Shown piece by piece: positions 27,297-35,294 of a stretch of DNA of 64,000 bases. The position numbers and the translations under genes were made by a program. The stretch's first letter is position 1; each line of letters opens with the position of its first letter. Source of the DNA: JAXDJH01 sp034663635 (GTDB lineage: Bacteria; Actinomycetota; CADDZG01; WHSQ01); contig JAXDJH010000029.1 in the NCBI GenBank assembly GCA_034663635.1, positions 43,597-107,596 of the forward strand, read 5' to 3'. The notes beneath the pieces are model-generated. The model was given only the letters and a program-made list of their open reading frames with translations, had not been told where the DNA came from and made no database searches.

Positions 27297-27533
27297 CTAA
27301 CCGGCGAGTTTCCGCACGGACTTGAGGATCTCGTCGGGTTCCGCGTGGCGTCCCGTGGCTTTCTTCGAATAAACGAGCTCGCCATCTACCTCGACCTCGT
27401 AGACCCCACCGCGCGACGGGATGATGACGAGTTCGGAAATCTGGTGCTCGAATTCCTCCAGCAACCTCTCCGTCAGACCGACGGCTCTAGGTGCGTAGCC
27501 TCATTGAGCGCAGTACTCGATTGAAATCCTCAC
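27297..27533 (-). CDS. SelW/Rdx-family selenoprotein with in-frame UGA (selenocysteine)
   Basis: 78-residue thioredoxin-like protein of the SelT/SelW/SelH (Rdx) family. The frame begins GTG at 27533 and reads RISIEYCAQUGYAPRAVGL, where U is the TGA at 27501-27503; it continues through TERLLEEFEHQISELVIIP, SRGGVYEVEVDGELVYSKKA, and ends KLAG before TAG. The redox pair is thus CxxU, the SelW form; ordinary homologues have CxxC. The strands, the GGVYEVEVDG and the KKATGRHAEPDEI segments match the family well on both sides of the TGA. A SECIS-like hairpin follows the TGA directly. A standard caller would miss or split the gene. Alternatives are a pseudogene or sequencing error. Confidence 0.85.
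27470..27484 (-). promoter_or_regulatory. Bacterial SECIS-like hairpin of the SelW-type gene
   Basis: On the coding strand, CCGTC pairs with GACGG (5 bp) around the loop GGTCT. The loop starts 22 nt after the UGA. Bacterial SECIS elements lie within the coding region just past the UGA, with a small apical loop that has G in the first two positions; the GGUCU sequence matches the loop core recognised by SelB in E. coli fdhF. The agreement supports UGA decoding as selenocysteine. Confidence 0.75.
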
Positions 27534-27618
27534 CTAACCAGGCTACTCCCGCCTACTTGCAGGACGCGCCGCGGTGCCTCACTCTTGATGTCGAACGCAC
27601 TTATTCAGGGAGGGCTTG

Positions 27619-28236
27619 ATGGATGCATTGGGCTGGATAGCGATCGGCGTCATCTTGCTGATCGTTGTTTTCATGTTCGTTACGTACAACCGCCTCGTTC
27701 GGCTCCGCAACAGGATCGAAGCCGCGTGGTCGCAGATCGACGTTCAACTGAAACGGCGCTACGACCTCATCCCGAATCTGGTCGAAACGGTCAAGGGATA
27801 CGCGGCCCACGAGCGCGAGACGCTGGAAAACGTCATCAAGGCGCGCCAGCAAGCGGGGGCCGCACAGGGGGTCGAGAACCAGGCCCAAGCCGAGAACATG
27901 CTGACCGCGGCTCTGCGCCAGCTGTTCGCGGTTGCCGAGGCGTATCCAGACCTGAAAGCGAACCAGAACTTCCTCGCATTGCAGGAAGAGCTTGCCGGCA
28001 CGGAGGGACGGATCGCGTTCGCGCGGCAGTTCTACAACGAGCAGACGCTGGCATACGACAACGCGCGTGAGGTGTTTCCCACGAACATCATCGCGGGGGC
28101 ATTCAACTTTGAAGCCAAGCCTTACTTCGAAGTGGAAGAGGCATCGAGAGAGCCGGTGCGCGTTGACTTCGGGCAAGCGGCTCCACCGGCTGCCCAACCC
28201 CCGGCTGCGCAACCCCCTGCAACGCCCGCGCCGTAA
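27619..28236 (+). CDS. lemA: LemA family protein
   Basis: 205 residues from ATG 27619, preceded by GGGAGG; a TTG three bases earlier is less likely. One N-terminal membrane helix (about 5-23) is followed by the long helical LemA domain: YNRLVRLRNRIEAAWSQIDVQLKRRYDLIPNLVETVKGYA. The C-terminus is a Pro/Ala tail of PPAAQ-type repeats. Function is not well defined; the gene is usually next to an M48 protease, as here (26 nt to htpX). Confidence 0.93.
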   Translation: MDALGWIAIGVILLIVVFMFVTYNRLVRLRNRIEAAWSQIDVQLKRRYDLIPNLVETVKGYAAHERETLENVIKARQQAGAAQGVENQAQAENMLTAALRQLFAVAEAYPDLKANQNFLALQEELAGTEGRIAFARQFYNEQTLAYDNAREVFPTNIIAGAFNFEAKPYFEVEEASREPVRVDFGQAAPPAAQPPAAQPPATPAP

Positions 28237-28262
28237 CGAACCGTTAGCAACAGGAGCAGCCG

Positions 28263-29276
28263 TTGTATGAGCGGATAGCGTCCAACGTCCGCAAGACGTG
28301 GGCGCTCATCTTCGTCTTCATCGCGTTCATAGCGCTGATCGGATGGCTGTTCGGGTATTTCACCGGCGTTGGGATGTGGGCGGTGCCGATCGCGGTGGCC
28401 GTCTCGATCATGATGTGCTGGGGTTCTTACTTCGCCTCCGACAAGATCGCGCTCTCGATGTCGCGCGCGAAGCCGGCCGACCCCGTGCGCGACAGACAGC
28501 TGATCAACATCGTTGAAGGTCTCGCGATCGCGGCCGGGATCCCCGCTCCCCGGGTCTACGTCGTGGACGACGACGCTCCTAATGCGTTCGCTACAGGGCG
28601 GAATCCCGAGCACGCCGCTATCGCGGTCACCAGAGGTCTGGTGGCCAAGATGTCTCGCGACGAACTCGAGGGCGTGGTCGCTCACGAGCTCTCGCACGTG
28701 AAGAACCGAGACACACTGATCATGACCATCGCCGTCACGCTCGTGGGCATCATCGTTCTGCTCGCGGATTGGCTGTTGCGCGCGATGTTTTGGGGAGGGG
28801 GCGACCGCGACAGGGGCAACGGGCTCGGCTTGCCGATCGCGATCATCGGGTTGGTGCTGATGCTGATCGCGCCGCTGGTCGCGCAGGTGTTGCAGTTCGC
28901 CATCTCGAGGCAGAGGGAGTTCCTCGCCGATGCGGACGGAGTGCTTCTCACTCGTTACCCGGATGGGCTGATCCACGCCCTCGAGAAGCTCAAGGACGAC
29001 AAGACGGTCGTCCGAACTGCGAGCAAGGCCACGGCGCACCTGTGGATCGAGTCGCCCATCGCACGCAACGCGAGCGAAGGTGGACGGAAGAGCGGCGCTT
29101 GGTTGAATCGCCTCTTCGACACGCACCCCCCGCTGGACCAACGCATCGAGGCGCTCACGTCCAGCTCGCTTGGGCATTACGACCCGACTCGCGATCGGCC
29201 TGAGCCTCCGCCTCCAGAGGTCGATTACTACGCCGGATCTAACCCGACGGGGCCGCCTCAGCCTCCTCAGGGTTGA
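28263..29276 (+). CDS. htpX: M48 zinc metalloprotease HtpX
   Basis: Membrane protease for quality control of misfolded membrane proteins. 337 residues, TTG start at 28263 with AGGAG upstream. Helices lie at about 13-32 and 37-54, and two more follow the active site. HELSH (141-145) binds zinc, and QREFLADADG supplies the third ligand. The C-terminus is Pro-rich. The 3' end overlaps the convergent MFS gene by 38 nt. Confidence 0.94.
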   Translation: MYERIASNVRKTWALIFVFIAFIALIGWLFGYFTGVGMWAVPIAVAVSIMMCWGSYFASDKIALSMSRAKPADPVRDRQLINIVEGLAIAAGIPAPRVYVVDDDAPNAFATGRNPEHAAIAVTRGLVAKMSRDELEGVVAHELSHVKNRDTLIMTIAVTLVGIIVLLADWLLRAMFWGGGDRDRGNGLGLPIAIIGLVLMLIAPLVAQVLQFAISRQREFLADADGVLLTRYPDGLIHALEKLKDDKTVVRTASKATAHLWIESPIARNASEGGRKSGAWLNRLFDTHPPLDQRIEALTSSSLGHYDPTRDRPEPPPPEVDYYAGSNPTGPPQPPQG

Positions 29277-30504
29277 GGTTCACCTCGGGCGGGAGATGCC
29301 GCTCCAACCGCAGCGCATAGAGAGCGGCGAAGCCGCACGCAACTATCAGTGTGAGGAAGAGCTGGCGGCCGAGCATCGCTCCGAGGAAGACCGTGGCAAC
29401 CGGCGGGCCCACCACGTGGCCCACCGACCAAGCAAGGGTGTAGACCGCGTTGTAACGGCCTCTCAGATTGGCCGGAGCGAGGTCGTTGACCATGGCTGCG
29501 ATGGTCGGCGAGAGAAGCGTCTCGCCTATCGCGAAGGAGCCCAGCGCGGCCGAGAAGCCGAACGTCGCCTCCAACGGTGTCAGGAACGAGGAAAAGAAGA
29601 CGAGGGCCCAGCACAAGGCCCACATCGCCGTCAGCACGATCAGCGCCCGGGTACGTCGTTTGCCACGCATGTACTTGAGCGTGATGAATTGAGCCGCGAC
29701 GACCATGAACGTGTTCGTTGCGAAAGCGATCCCTACGCCGCGGGTCCCAACGTCCCCGACATCGACCGCGAACGCCGGGAAACCCGACTCGACCTGCGCG
29801 TAGCCGATCGCGGCGAGCAGAGCCATGAGCGCCCACACCCGCAAGAACACCCGGTCGCGCAGGACGGCGAGGTATCCCACTTTCAAAGTCTCTTCCGGAT
29901 CGGAGTCGACCTTCGCTCCGAGATCGCGCGATCTAAGCAACAAGATGAAGAACGGCACGAACGTGAACGCATCGACGAGATACAGAAGCTCGAAAGATGA
30001 CGGCGACGAGATACTCGCGAGGAGGCCGCCGAGCACGCCTCCGACTCCGAGTCCCGCGTTGAGAGTTGCGTAGTGAACGGCGAAGACGCTGGATCGCTGC
30101 TCGGTCGTCACCGCTCCCGCCAGAAGCGATTGGATCGAAGGCCAGAATGCAGCCTCGCCGCAACCGAGGACCGCAGTTGCAACGAAAGCCTGCCACGGCT
30201 CTCTCACCCAGATCACGAGTAGAGCGCCGGTCGCGGACAGAAACAGAGCAGCCATCAGGGCGAAGCGCGCTCCGAAACGATCCACGAACGAACCCGAGAC
30301 TGGACCGGCGACCAACCCGGCGACCGCGACCATCCCAAGGGCTAGGCCGGCGACCTCGATCTCGATCCCGCGCACGCGGTGCAGATAGATGATCAGGAAA
30401 GGCAGGACGAGACCCGACCCGAATGCCGAGACCCCGTCGAACGCGAGGACTTCCCAGGCTCGCTTGGGAAGATCCGGTATCAATCCCCCCGAAGGTCTAC
30501 TCAC
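29239..30504 (-). CDS. MFS transporter
   Basis: 421 residues with about 12 hydrophobic helices. The loop 2-3 signature appears as SGSFVDRFGARFAL, and the second half has AMVNDLAPANLRGRYNAVY. It resembles drug/multidrug exporters of the MdtH/YfcJ type, but no substrate can be named. It overlaps the upstream hydrolase gene by ATGA. Confidence 0.88.
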   Translation of the reverse strand: MSRPSGGLIPDLPKRAWEVLAFDGVSAFGSGLVLPFLIIYLHRVRGIEIEVAGLALGMVAVAGLVAGPVSGSFVDRFGARFALMAALFLSATGALLVIWVREPWQAFVATAVLGCGEAAFWPSIQSLLAGAVTTEQRSSVFAVHYATLNAGLGVGGVLGGLLASISSPSSFELLYLVDAFTFVPFFILLLRSRDLGAKVDSDPEETLKVGYLAVLRDRVFLRVWALMALLAAIGYAQVESGFPAFAVDVGDVGTRGVGIAFATNTFMVVAAQFITLKYMRGKRRTRALIVLTAMWALCWALVFFSSFLTPLEATFGFSAALGSFAIGETLLSPTIAAMVNDLAPANLRGRYNAVYTLAWSVGHVVGPPVATVFLGAMLGRQLFLTLIVACGFAALYALRLERHLPPEVNLNPEEAEAAPSG

Positions 30505-31154
30505 TCGATGGTCTTCAACCAGTGAGTCACATGTCCGATAGCTTCATTCCAAGCGTCTTCGGTCGTTCGACCCGAGGAGCGCCGAACCTTGAACGAATGA
30601 TCGCCGTCTTCGATCACGGAGATCTCGACCGGTGCCTCCAGTTTTGCAACCACCGGCCTCAGTGTGTCGAGAGGGCAGAACGGATCGCGGGTGCCTTCGA
30701 GAAAGAGCATCGGAATGTTTATGTCGGACAGATGGTCCGCCCTCATCCGATCGGGCCGGCCCGGCGCATGAAGCGGGTAGCCGAGAAACAAAAGCCCATC
30801 GGCTTTAACTGCGCCCGAGGCGGCAACGTATGACGCCATGCGACCTCCCATTGATTTGCCACCTATGACCAGTTTCTCGGGTTCGAGCTCAGACGAGACG
30901 AACTCAGCGACCTCGGTGAAAGTCTGCTCGAGCACGGGTTGTCGATCGGGAGCCTTCTTGCGCGCCTCGGAATAAAGGAAGTTGAAGCGGACGACACGGG
31001 AACCCGCCGCAGCGATCCCCGCCGCCATTACGGACATGAAATCACTGTGCATATCGGCGCCCGCGCCGTGTCCAAGGACCACGACGGTGCCGTCGCCCGT
31101 GCCGTCGATCGCGTACGAGACGGGCCCGTGTGACGTCTTGATCTTTCGAGTCAT
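30501..31154 (-). CDS. Alpha/beta hydrolase (KANL3/Tex30-like)
   Basis: 217 residues from ATG 31154. The nucleophile elbow is VIGGKSMGGRMASYVA, an oxyanion segment is VVVLGHGAGADMHSDFM, the acid is in FLEGTRDPFCP and the His in EDGDHSFKV. This set matches small dienelactone-hydrolase-like enzymes. Substrate unknown. An upstream GTG/TTG frame to 31181 is possible but lacks support. Coupled to the MFS gene. Confidence 0.86.
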   Translation of the reverse strand: MTRKIKTSHGPVSYAIDGTGDGTVVVLGHGAGADMHSDFMSVMAAGIAAAGSRVVRFNFLYSEARKKAPDRQPVLEQTFTEVAEFVSSELEPEKLVIGGKSMGGRMASYVAASGAVKADGLLFLGYPLHAPGRPDRMRADHLSDINIPMLFLEGTRDPFCPLDTLRPVVAKLEAPVEISVIEDGDHSFKVRRSSGRTTEDAWNEAIGHVTHWLKTIE

Positions 31155-31233
31155 ATCTAGAAGGACCTCACTAGGAAACACCTATACTCCGGCACGCACG
31201 GACCCCGTACTGACTGCGTAGGAGGATCCGCAG

Positions 31234-33396
31234 GTGCTCGAGAAAGTTTTGATGACGATACTCATCATCGTCACCCTCGGCGCTTTTGCGCTTCGTGCTC
31301 GCGACCTCATCGGTTACCTCAGGCTGGGCAAGGACGAGGACCGGCGCCCCAAGAACATGGGTCGCAAACTCAAAGATCAGATCGTCGTCGTCTTCGCTCA
31401 ACGCAAGCTCCTTCAATGGACCATCCCCGGAATCATGCACTTCTTCATCTTCTGGGGGTTCGTGATCCTGTTCACCACGATCGTCGAGGCGTTTGGGGCT
31501 GTGTATCAAGAGGGATTCCACATTCCGCTGGTCGGGAAGTGGGGGCCGCTGGGCGCCCTCCAGGACTTCTTCGTAGTGGCCGTGCTCGTCAGCATCGGCG
31601 TTGCGTTCGTCATCAGGAAGATCCAGCGGCCTGGGCGCTTCCGAGGTTCACACCTCAAGGAAGCCGACTACATCCTTTTCGCCATCTCCGGGATCATGAT
31701 CACGATCCTGTTGACCCGGGGGGCCGAGATCTCGCTCGCTCACTTCCCTTACGACACCCGCTGGACGCCGATCTCGGACTTCGTTTCGAACCTGTTCCAG
31801 AACCTCTCCCTCGACACCCGGGAGGCGATCGACAAGATCTTCCTCTGGTGGCACTCGCTGATCATCTTGGGCTTTCTCGTCTACATCACCTACTCGAAGC
31901 ACCTCCACATCGTCACGTCCGGCTTCAACGTGCTGTTCACGTCCGAGCGCCCGAAGGGCGCTTTGAAGCCCATGTACCTCGACATCGAGGCGATGTCGGA
32001 GGACGACGTTTTCGGAGCGCAAAAGCTCAGCGACCTTTCGTGGAAGCAACTTCTCGACGGGATGACCTGCACGGAATGCGGTCGGTGCCAGAGTCAGTGT
32101 CCGGCCTGGAACACCGGCAAGCCACTGTCTCCGAAGCTGCTGATCATGGACGAGCGCGACCATCTGTTCGAGCACGGACCCGCGCTCCTCGCAGCCAAAC
32201 GGGCCGGCGAGGCCGAGTTCCAAGCGGCGGTCGCCGAGCTTCCGACCCTCAATCCGACGGTCGTCGAAGACGAGGTCATCTGGGACTGCACCACCTGCGG
32301 AGCCTGCGTCCAGGCCTGCCCGGTGAACATCGAGCACATCGACCACATCATGGACATGCGCCGCAACCTCGTCATGGGCGAGTCGCGCTTCCCCAAAGAG
32401 ATGCAGCCGGCTCTACAGAACCTCGAGACGACCGGCAACCCGTGGGGCTCGGCTCCGCAAACCCGAATGGACTGGGCGAAGGGGACGGCGAAGCAGGAAG
32501 AGCTGGAGATCCCCTTGATCGGGGACACCCCGGATGCCGAAGTGCTGTTTTGGGTCGGTTGCGCCGGCGCGTTCGACGATCGGAACAAGAAGGTCGTATA
32601 CGACTTCGCCCGGCTGATGCAATTGGCGAACATCAAGTTTGCGGTACTCGGCGAAGAGGAATCGTGCAACGGCGACCCCGCCCGACGTATGGGGGCCGAG
32701 TACATCTACCAGATGCTCGCCGAGCAGAACATCGAGGTGCTGAACTCACACGGCGTAAAGAAGATCGTTACCACGTGTCCTCACTGCTTCAACACTCTGT
32801 TCAACGAGTACCCGCAGTTCGGCGGCAAGTACGAGGTCATCCACCACACCGAGTACCTGGCCCAGCTCGTGGACGAAGGCCGACTGCGGCCGCAAGGCAC
32901 GATCGACAAGAACATCACGTATCACGACCCCTGTTACAACGTTCGGCACAACGACGTTTGGAAGGGCGCTCGTTTGATCATCGACACGATCCCCGGGGCC
33001 GAGTACTCCGAGCTTCACCGGCACGGACACTCCACGTTCTGCTGTGGCGCGGGTGGGGGCCGGATGTGGATGGAAGAGCGGATGGGCAAGAAGATGAACA
33101 TGGAGCGCACGGACGAAGCGCTCGCGTCTGCCTCCGACACGCTCGCCGTCGGCTGTCCGTTCTGCAACATCATGCTGTCGGACGGAGTCACGGAACGTAA
33201 GGCGGACGAGCGCATGGTCGTGCGCGATATCGCGCAGATCCTGCTGCAGTCGATCGAGTTCCATCCCGAGTCTTCCGTCGCACAGGGCAACGGATCGAAC
33301 GGGAACGGGCATGGGGACGCCTACCCGCTCGAGAAGGATGCGGCCGAGACGACTGGAGTTGCGGCCGGTCCCGACGATCCCCAAACGACGGAGTGA
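31234..33396 (+). CDS. etfD: EtfD-like membrane iron-sulfur oxidoreductase
   Basis: 720 residues, resembling M. tuberculosis Rv0338c (EtfD), which passes electrons from ETF to the membrane in fatty acid oxidation. Four to five N-terminal helices resemble the NarI/HdrE cytochrome b subunit. Two [4Fe-4S] motifs follow, CTECGRCQSQCP and CTTCGACVQACP, then two CCG-type domains with WVGCAGAFDD, TTCPHCFNTL, YHDPCYN, FCCGAGGGRMW and GCPFCNIML. The start is GTG at 31234 with GGAGGA upstream. The C-terminus is a Gly/Asn-rich tail. The stop overlaps the next gene (GTGA). Confidence 0.88.
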   Translation: MLEKVLMTILIIVTLGAFALRARDLIGYLRLGKDEDRRPKNMGRKLKDQIVVVFAQRKLLQWTIPGIMHFFIFWGFVILFTTIVEAFGAVYQEGFHIPLVGKWGPLGALQDFFVVAVLVSIGVAFVIRKIQRPGRFRGSHLKEADYILFAISGIMITILLTRGAEISLAHFPYDTRWTPISDFVSNLFQNLSLDTREAIDKIFLWWHSLIILGFLVYITYSKHLHIVTSGFNVLFTSERPKGALKPMYLDIEAMSEDDVFGAQKLSDLSWKQLLDGMTCTECGRCQSQCPAWNTGKPLSPKLLIMDERDHLFEHGPALLAAKRAGEAEFQAAVAELPTLNPTVVEDEVIWDCTTCGACVQACPVNIEHIDHIMDMRRNLVMGESRFPKEMQPALQNLETTGNPWGSAPQTRMDWAKGTAKQEELEIPLIGDTPDAEVLFWVGCAGAFDDRNKKVVYDFARLMQLANIKFAVLGEEESCNGDPARRMGAEYIYQMLAEQNIEVLNSHGVKKIVTTCPHCFNTLFNEYPQFGGKYEVIHHTEYLAQLVDEGRLRPQGTIDKNITYHDPCYNVRHNDVWKGARLIIDTIPGAEYSELHRHGHSTFCCGAGGGRMWMEERMGKKMNMERTDEALASASDTLAVGCPFCNIMLSDGVTERKADERMVVRDIAQILLQSIEFHPESSVAQGNGSNGNGHGDAYPLEKDAAETTGVAAGPDDPQTTE

Positions 33397-34085
33397 CCGA
33401 GGCTCTCTATCTAGAGCACATTCGAGTTGAAACGAGCGCGTTTATCTCCGCCATGAAGGGCAACATGACCAAGCCTGTGCCTTCCTGCCCCGGCTGGACC
33501 GTGACGGATCTGAGCGATCACATGTGGGGCGTGTACTCGTTCTGGGGCGACATCGCGGAGGGGCGGCTCCAGGATCCCAAGGAAGCGGTCGAGCCCGACC
33601 ATCCCGCCCCGAAAGATCTCGCCTCGGCGATCGATGCTGCCAGCGAGCGTTTGGTCAACGTGTTCAACGAAGCCGAGCCCTTTGAGCCCATCTGGACGTG
33701 GTCGTCGAACAAAACGATCTCGTTCTTGCCCCGTCGCATGGCACACGAGATCGAAGTCCACCGTTGGGACTGCGAATCGGCGAGTGGGAAGCCGAGCGGC
33801 GTCGACCCCACGATGGCGGCCGACGGGATCACGGAGTTCATCGAACACTTCTTCGGATCCGATCAGGCGTGGGAAGGCGCCGGCGCGCATGCGCTGCTGC
33901 GCACGCCCGAGGGGGAATGGTCGCTCGCGGCAGGAACTGCGCCGGTCGACCCAGATGCCGTGATCGACGGCAGCTCATCGGATGTTTTCCTCGCGCTGTG
34001 GCGGCGAGTGCCCCTCGAATCTCTAACCATCGAGGGCGATCTAGAAGATCCGCAGCGACTCTTCGCGTGGTCGGATCTGGGTTGA
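33393..34085 (+). CDS. Maleylpyruvate isomerase family, mycothiol-dependent enzyme fold
   Basis: 230 residues. The N-terminal DinB/MDMPI four-helix domain includes VPSCPGWTVTDLSDHMWGVYSFW, with the His ligand typical of this fold. RRMAHEIEVHRWDCESASGKP provides the second metal region, and a C-terminal SCP2-like segment follows. TIGR03083 members use mycothiol or are related to it. The GTG start overlaps the EtfD stop. A link with homogentisate breakdown (maleylacetoacetate isomerisation) is possible but not shown. Confidence 0.82.
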   Translation: MTEALYLEHIRVETSAFISAMKGNMTKPVPSCPGWTVTDLSDHMWGVYSFWGDIAEGRLQDPKEAVEPDHPAPKDLASAIDAASERLVNVFNEAEPFEPIWTWSSNKTISFLPRRMAHEIEVHRWDCESASGKPSGVDPTMAADGITEFIEHFFGSDQAWEGAGAHALLRTPEGEWSLAAGTAPVDPDAVIDGSSSDVFLALWRRVPLESLTIEGDLEDPQRLFAWSDLG

Positions 34086-34086
34086 C

Positions 34087-34524
34087 ATGGGGGCCGCGCC
34101 GAGCGAGCTTGTAGCCGCCATCGATGAGCGATGGGACCGGCTCTGGCCGCTGCTCGACGCTCTCGAGAACGACCCTGACGCCAAAGGCACGTGGACGGTC
34201 AAGGACGTCTACGCGCACCTCGGCCGGTGGGATCTCGTCACGGGACTAGCGATCTCAGCGCGCGTCGACGGCCGGAGCACAGCCGACTGGGACGTTTACT
34301 TCTCGGGCTATACCCGAAGCAACGCGCGCTGGTCGAGGCAGGACATCGATCTCTCCATGGAGGAAGCCAGGTTCCGGTGTAAGTCGGCTCATGGACGGCT
34401 CGCCTTGGCGCTGCGGAGTCTGAACAACGAGGACTGGGACGACTACATCGTCGGGCTTGCAACCGACGTGCGGAATCATTACCAAGCGCATCTGGAAGCG
34501 CCGCTGGAGTTCGCTACTTCTTGA
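34087..34524 (+). CDS. DinB/DfsB-like four-helix protein
   Basis: 145 residues with the opening WTVKDVYAHLGRWDLVTGLAI and the late His segment VRNHYQAHLEAPL, as in the DinB superfamily with metal-binding His residues. It immediately follows the MDMPI gene (one base gap), suggesting a tandem pair of related folds. The 3' end overlaps dcd by 11 nt on the opposite strand. Activity unknown. Confidence 0.72.
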   Translation: MGAAPSELVAAIDERWDRLWPLLDALENDPDAKGTWTVKDVYAHLGRWDLVTGLAISARVDGRSTADWDVYFSGYTRSNARWSRQDIDLSMEEARFRCKSAHGRLALALRSLNNEDWDDYIVGLATDVRNHYQAHLEAPLEFATS

Positions 34525-35080
34525 AGTTCTCGAAGTAGCGCGAGGGGGTCGGGCCGCGCTGGCCCTGGTACTTGGAGCCGACCTTGTCGGAGCCGTACGG
34601 GTTTTCCGCTTGCGACGTCAGAGTGAAGAAGCTGATCTGTCCGATCTTCATGTCTGGATAGATCGTGATCGGCAGATTCGCAACGTTGGACAACTCGAGC
34701 GTGAGGTGCCCCTCGAACCCGGGGTCGACGTATCCCGCGGTGGAATGGATCAAAAGGCCGAGGCGACCGAGAGAACTCTTCCCTTCGAGCCGCGCGACGA
34801 GGTCGTCGGGAAGCTTCACGTACTCGGCCGTGGAGCCCAGGACGAACTCTCCCGGGTGAAGGATGAACGCCTCGTCCGGCTGCACCTCGACGAGCTCGGT
34901 GAGGTCCTCCATCGGCTTGCGCACGTCGATGATCGGATAGCGGTGGTTGTTGAAGGTCCGGAAGAAACGGTCGACGTGAAGATCGACCGACGAAGGTTGA
35001 ACGTCTGACTCGTCGAACGGCTCGATGCCGACTCGGCCCTCTGCTATCGCTTTGCGGATGTCGACATCGGACAGGATCAC
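34514..35080 (-). CDS. dcd: dCTP deaminase (possibly dUMP-forming)
   Basis: 188 residues. Conserved stretches are MILSDVDIRKAI, VQPSSVDLHVD, LHPGEFVLGST, EGKSSLGRLGLLIHSTAGYVDPGFEGHLTLE and SKYQGQRGPTPS. The sequence is close to mycobacterial Dcd, which deaminates dCTP and also removes pyrophosphate to yield dUMP, so bifunctionality is plausible but inferred. Confidence 0.94.
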   Translation of the reverse strand: MILSDVDIRKAIAEGRVGIEPFDESDVQPSSVDLHVDRFFRTFNNHRYPIIDVRKPMEDLTELVEVQPDEAFILHPGEFVLGSTAEYVKLPDDLVARLEGKSSLGRLGLLIHSTAGYVDPGFEGHLTLELSNVANLPITIYPDMKIGQISFFTLTSQAENPYGSDKVGSKYQGQRGPTPSRYFENFKK

Positions 35081-35156
35081 GCTTCGGTCCTTTGGGTGAC
35101 GGTCACGACGGCAGGAGTCTACGGGGGACCAGGGGGCCGGGGCCGGAGGCGCTCTC

Positions 35157-35162
35157 TATAAT
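35157..35162 (+). promoter_or_regulatory. -10 element of tRNA-Gly promoter
   Basis: Perfect TATAAT hexamer ending 10 nt before the first base of the tRNA. Expected start of transcription is near 35169. No convincing -35 box is seen. Confidence 0.55.
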
Positions 35163-35172
35163 CGGCGGACCC

Positions 35173-35246
35173 GCGGGTGTAGCTCAATGGTAGAGCTCTA
35201 GCTTCCCAAGCTAGTTACGAGGGTTCGATTCCCTTCACCCGCTCCA
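35173..35246 (+). tRNA. tRNA-Gly (CCC anticodon)
   Basis: Cloverleaf seen directly. Acceptor stem GCGGGTG/CACCCGC, D stem GCTC/GAGC, anticodon stem CTAGC/GCTAG around loop TTCCCAA, T arm GAGGG-TTCGATT-CCCTT, discriminator T, and an encoded CCA at 35244-35246. The anticodon CCC reads GGG glycine codons. Confidence 0.95.
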
Positions 35247-35294
35247 CGCTGCCACACGCAGGACAGAGCAAGCCACCGGCGAAACCTTCACGGC

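Noticed and set aside
27501..27503. In-frame TGA read as a nonsense mutation (pseudogene)
   Set aside because: The TGA replaces the redox Cys exactly, the frame is intact after it, and a SECIS-like hairpin follows; Sec is the better reading, though reads should be checked.
35228..35246. tRNA-Gly 3' end as an attachment site
   Set aside because: I saw no second copy of the tRNA 3' end downstream, and no integrase gene is present.
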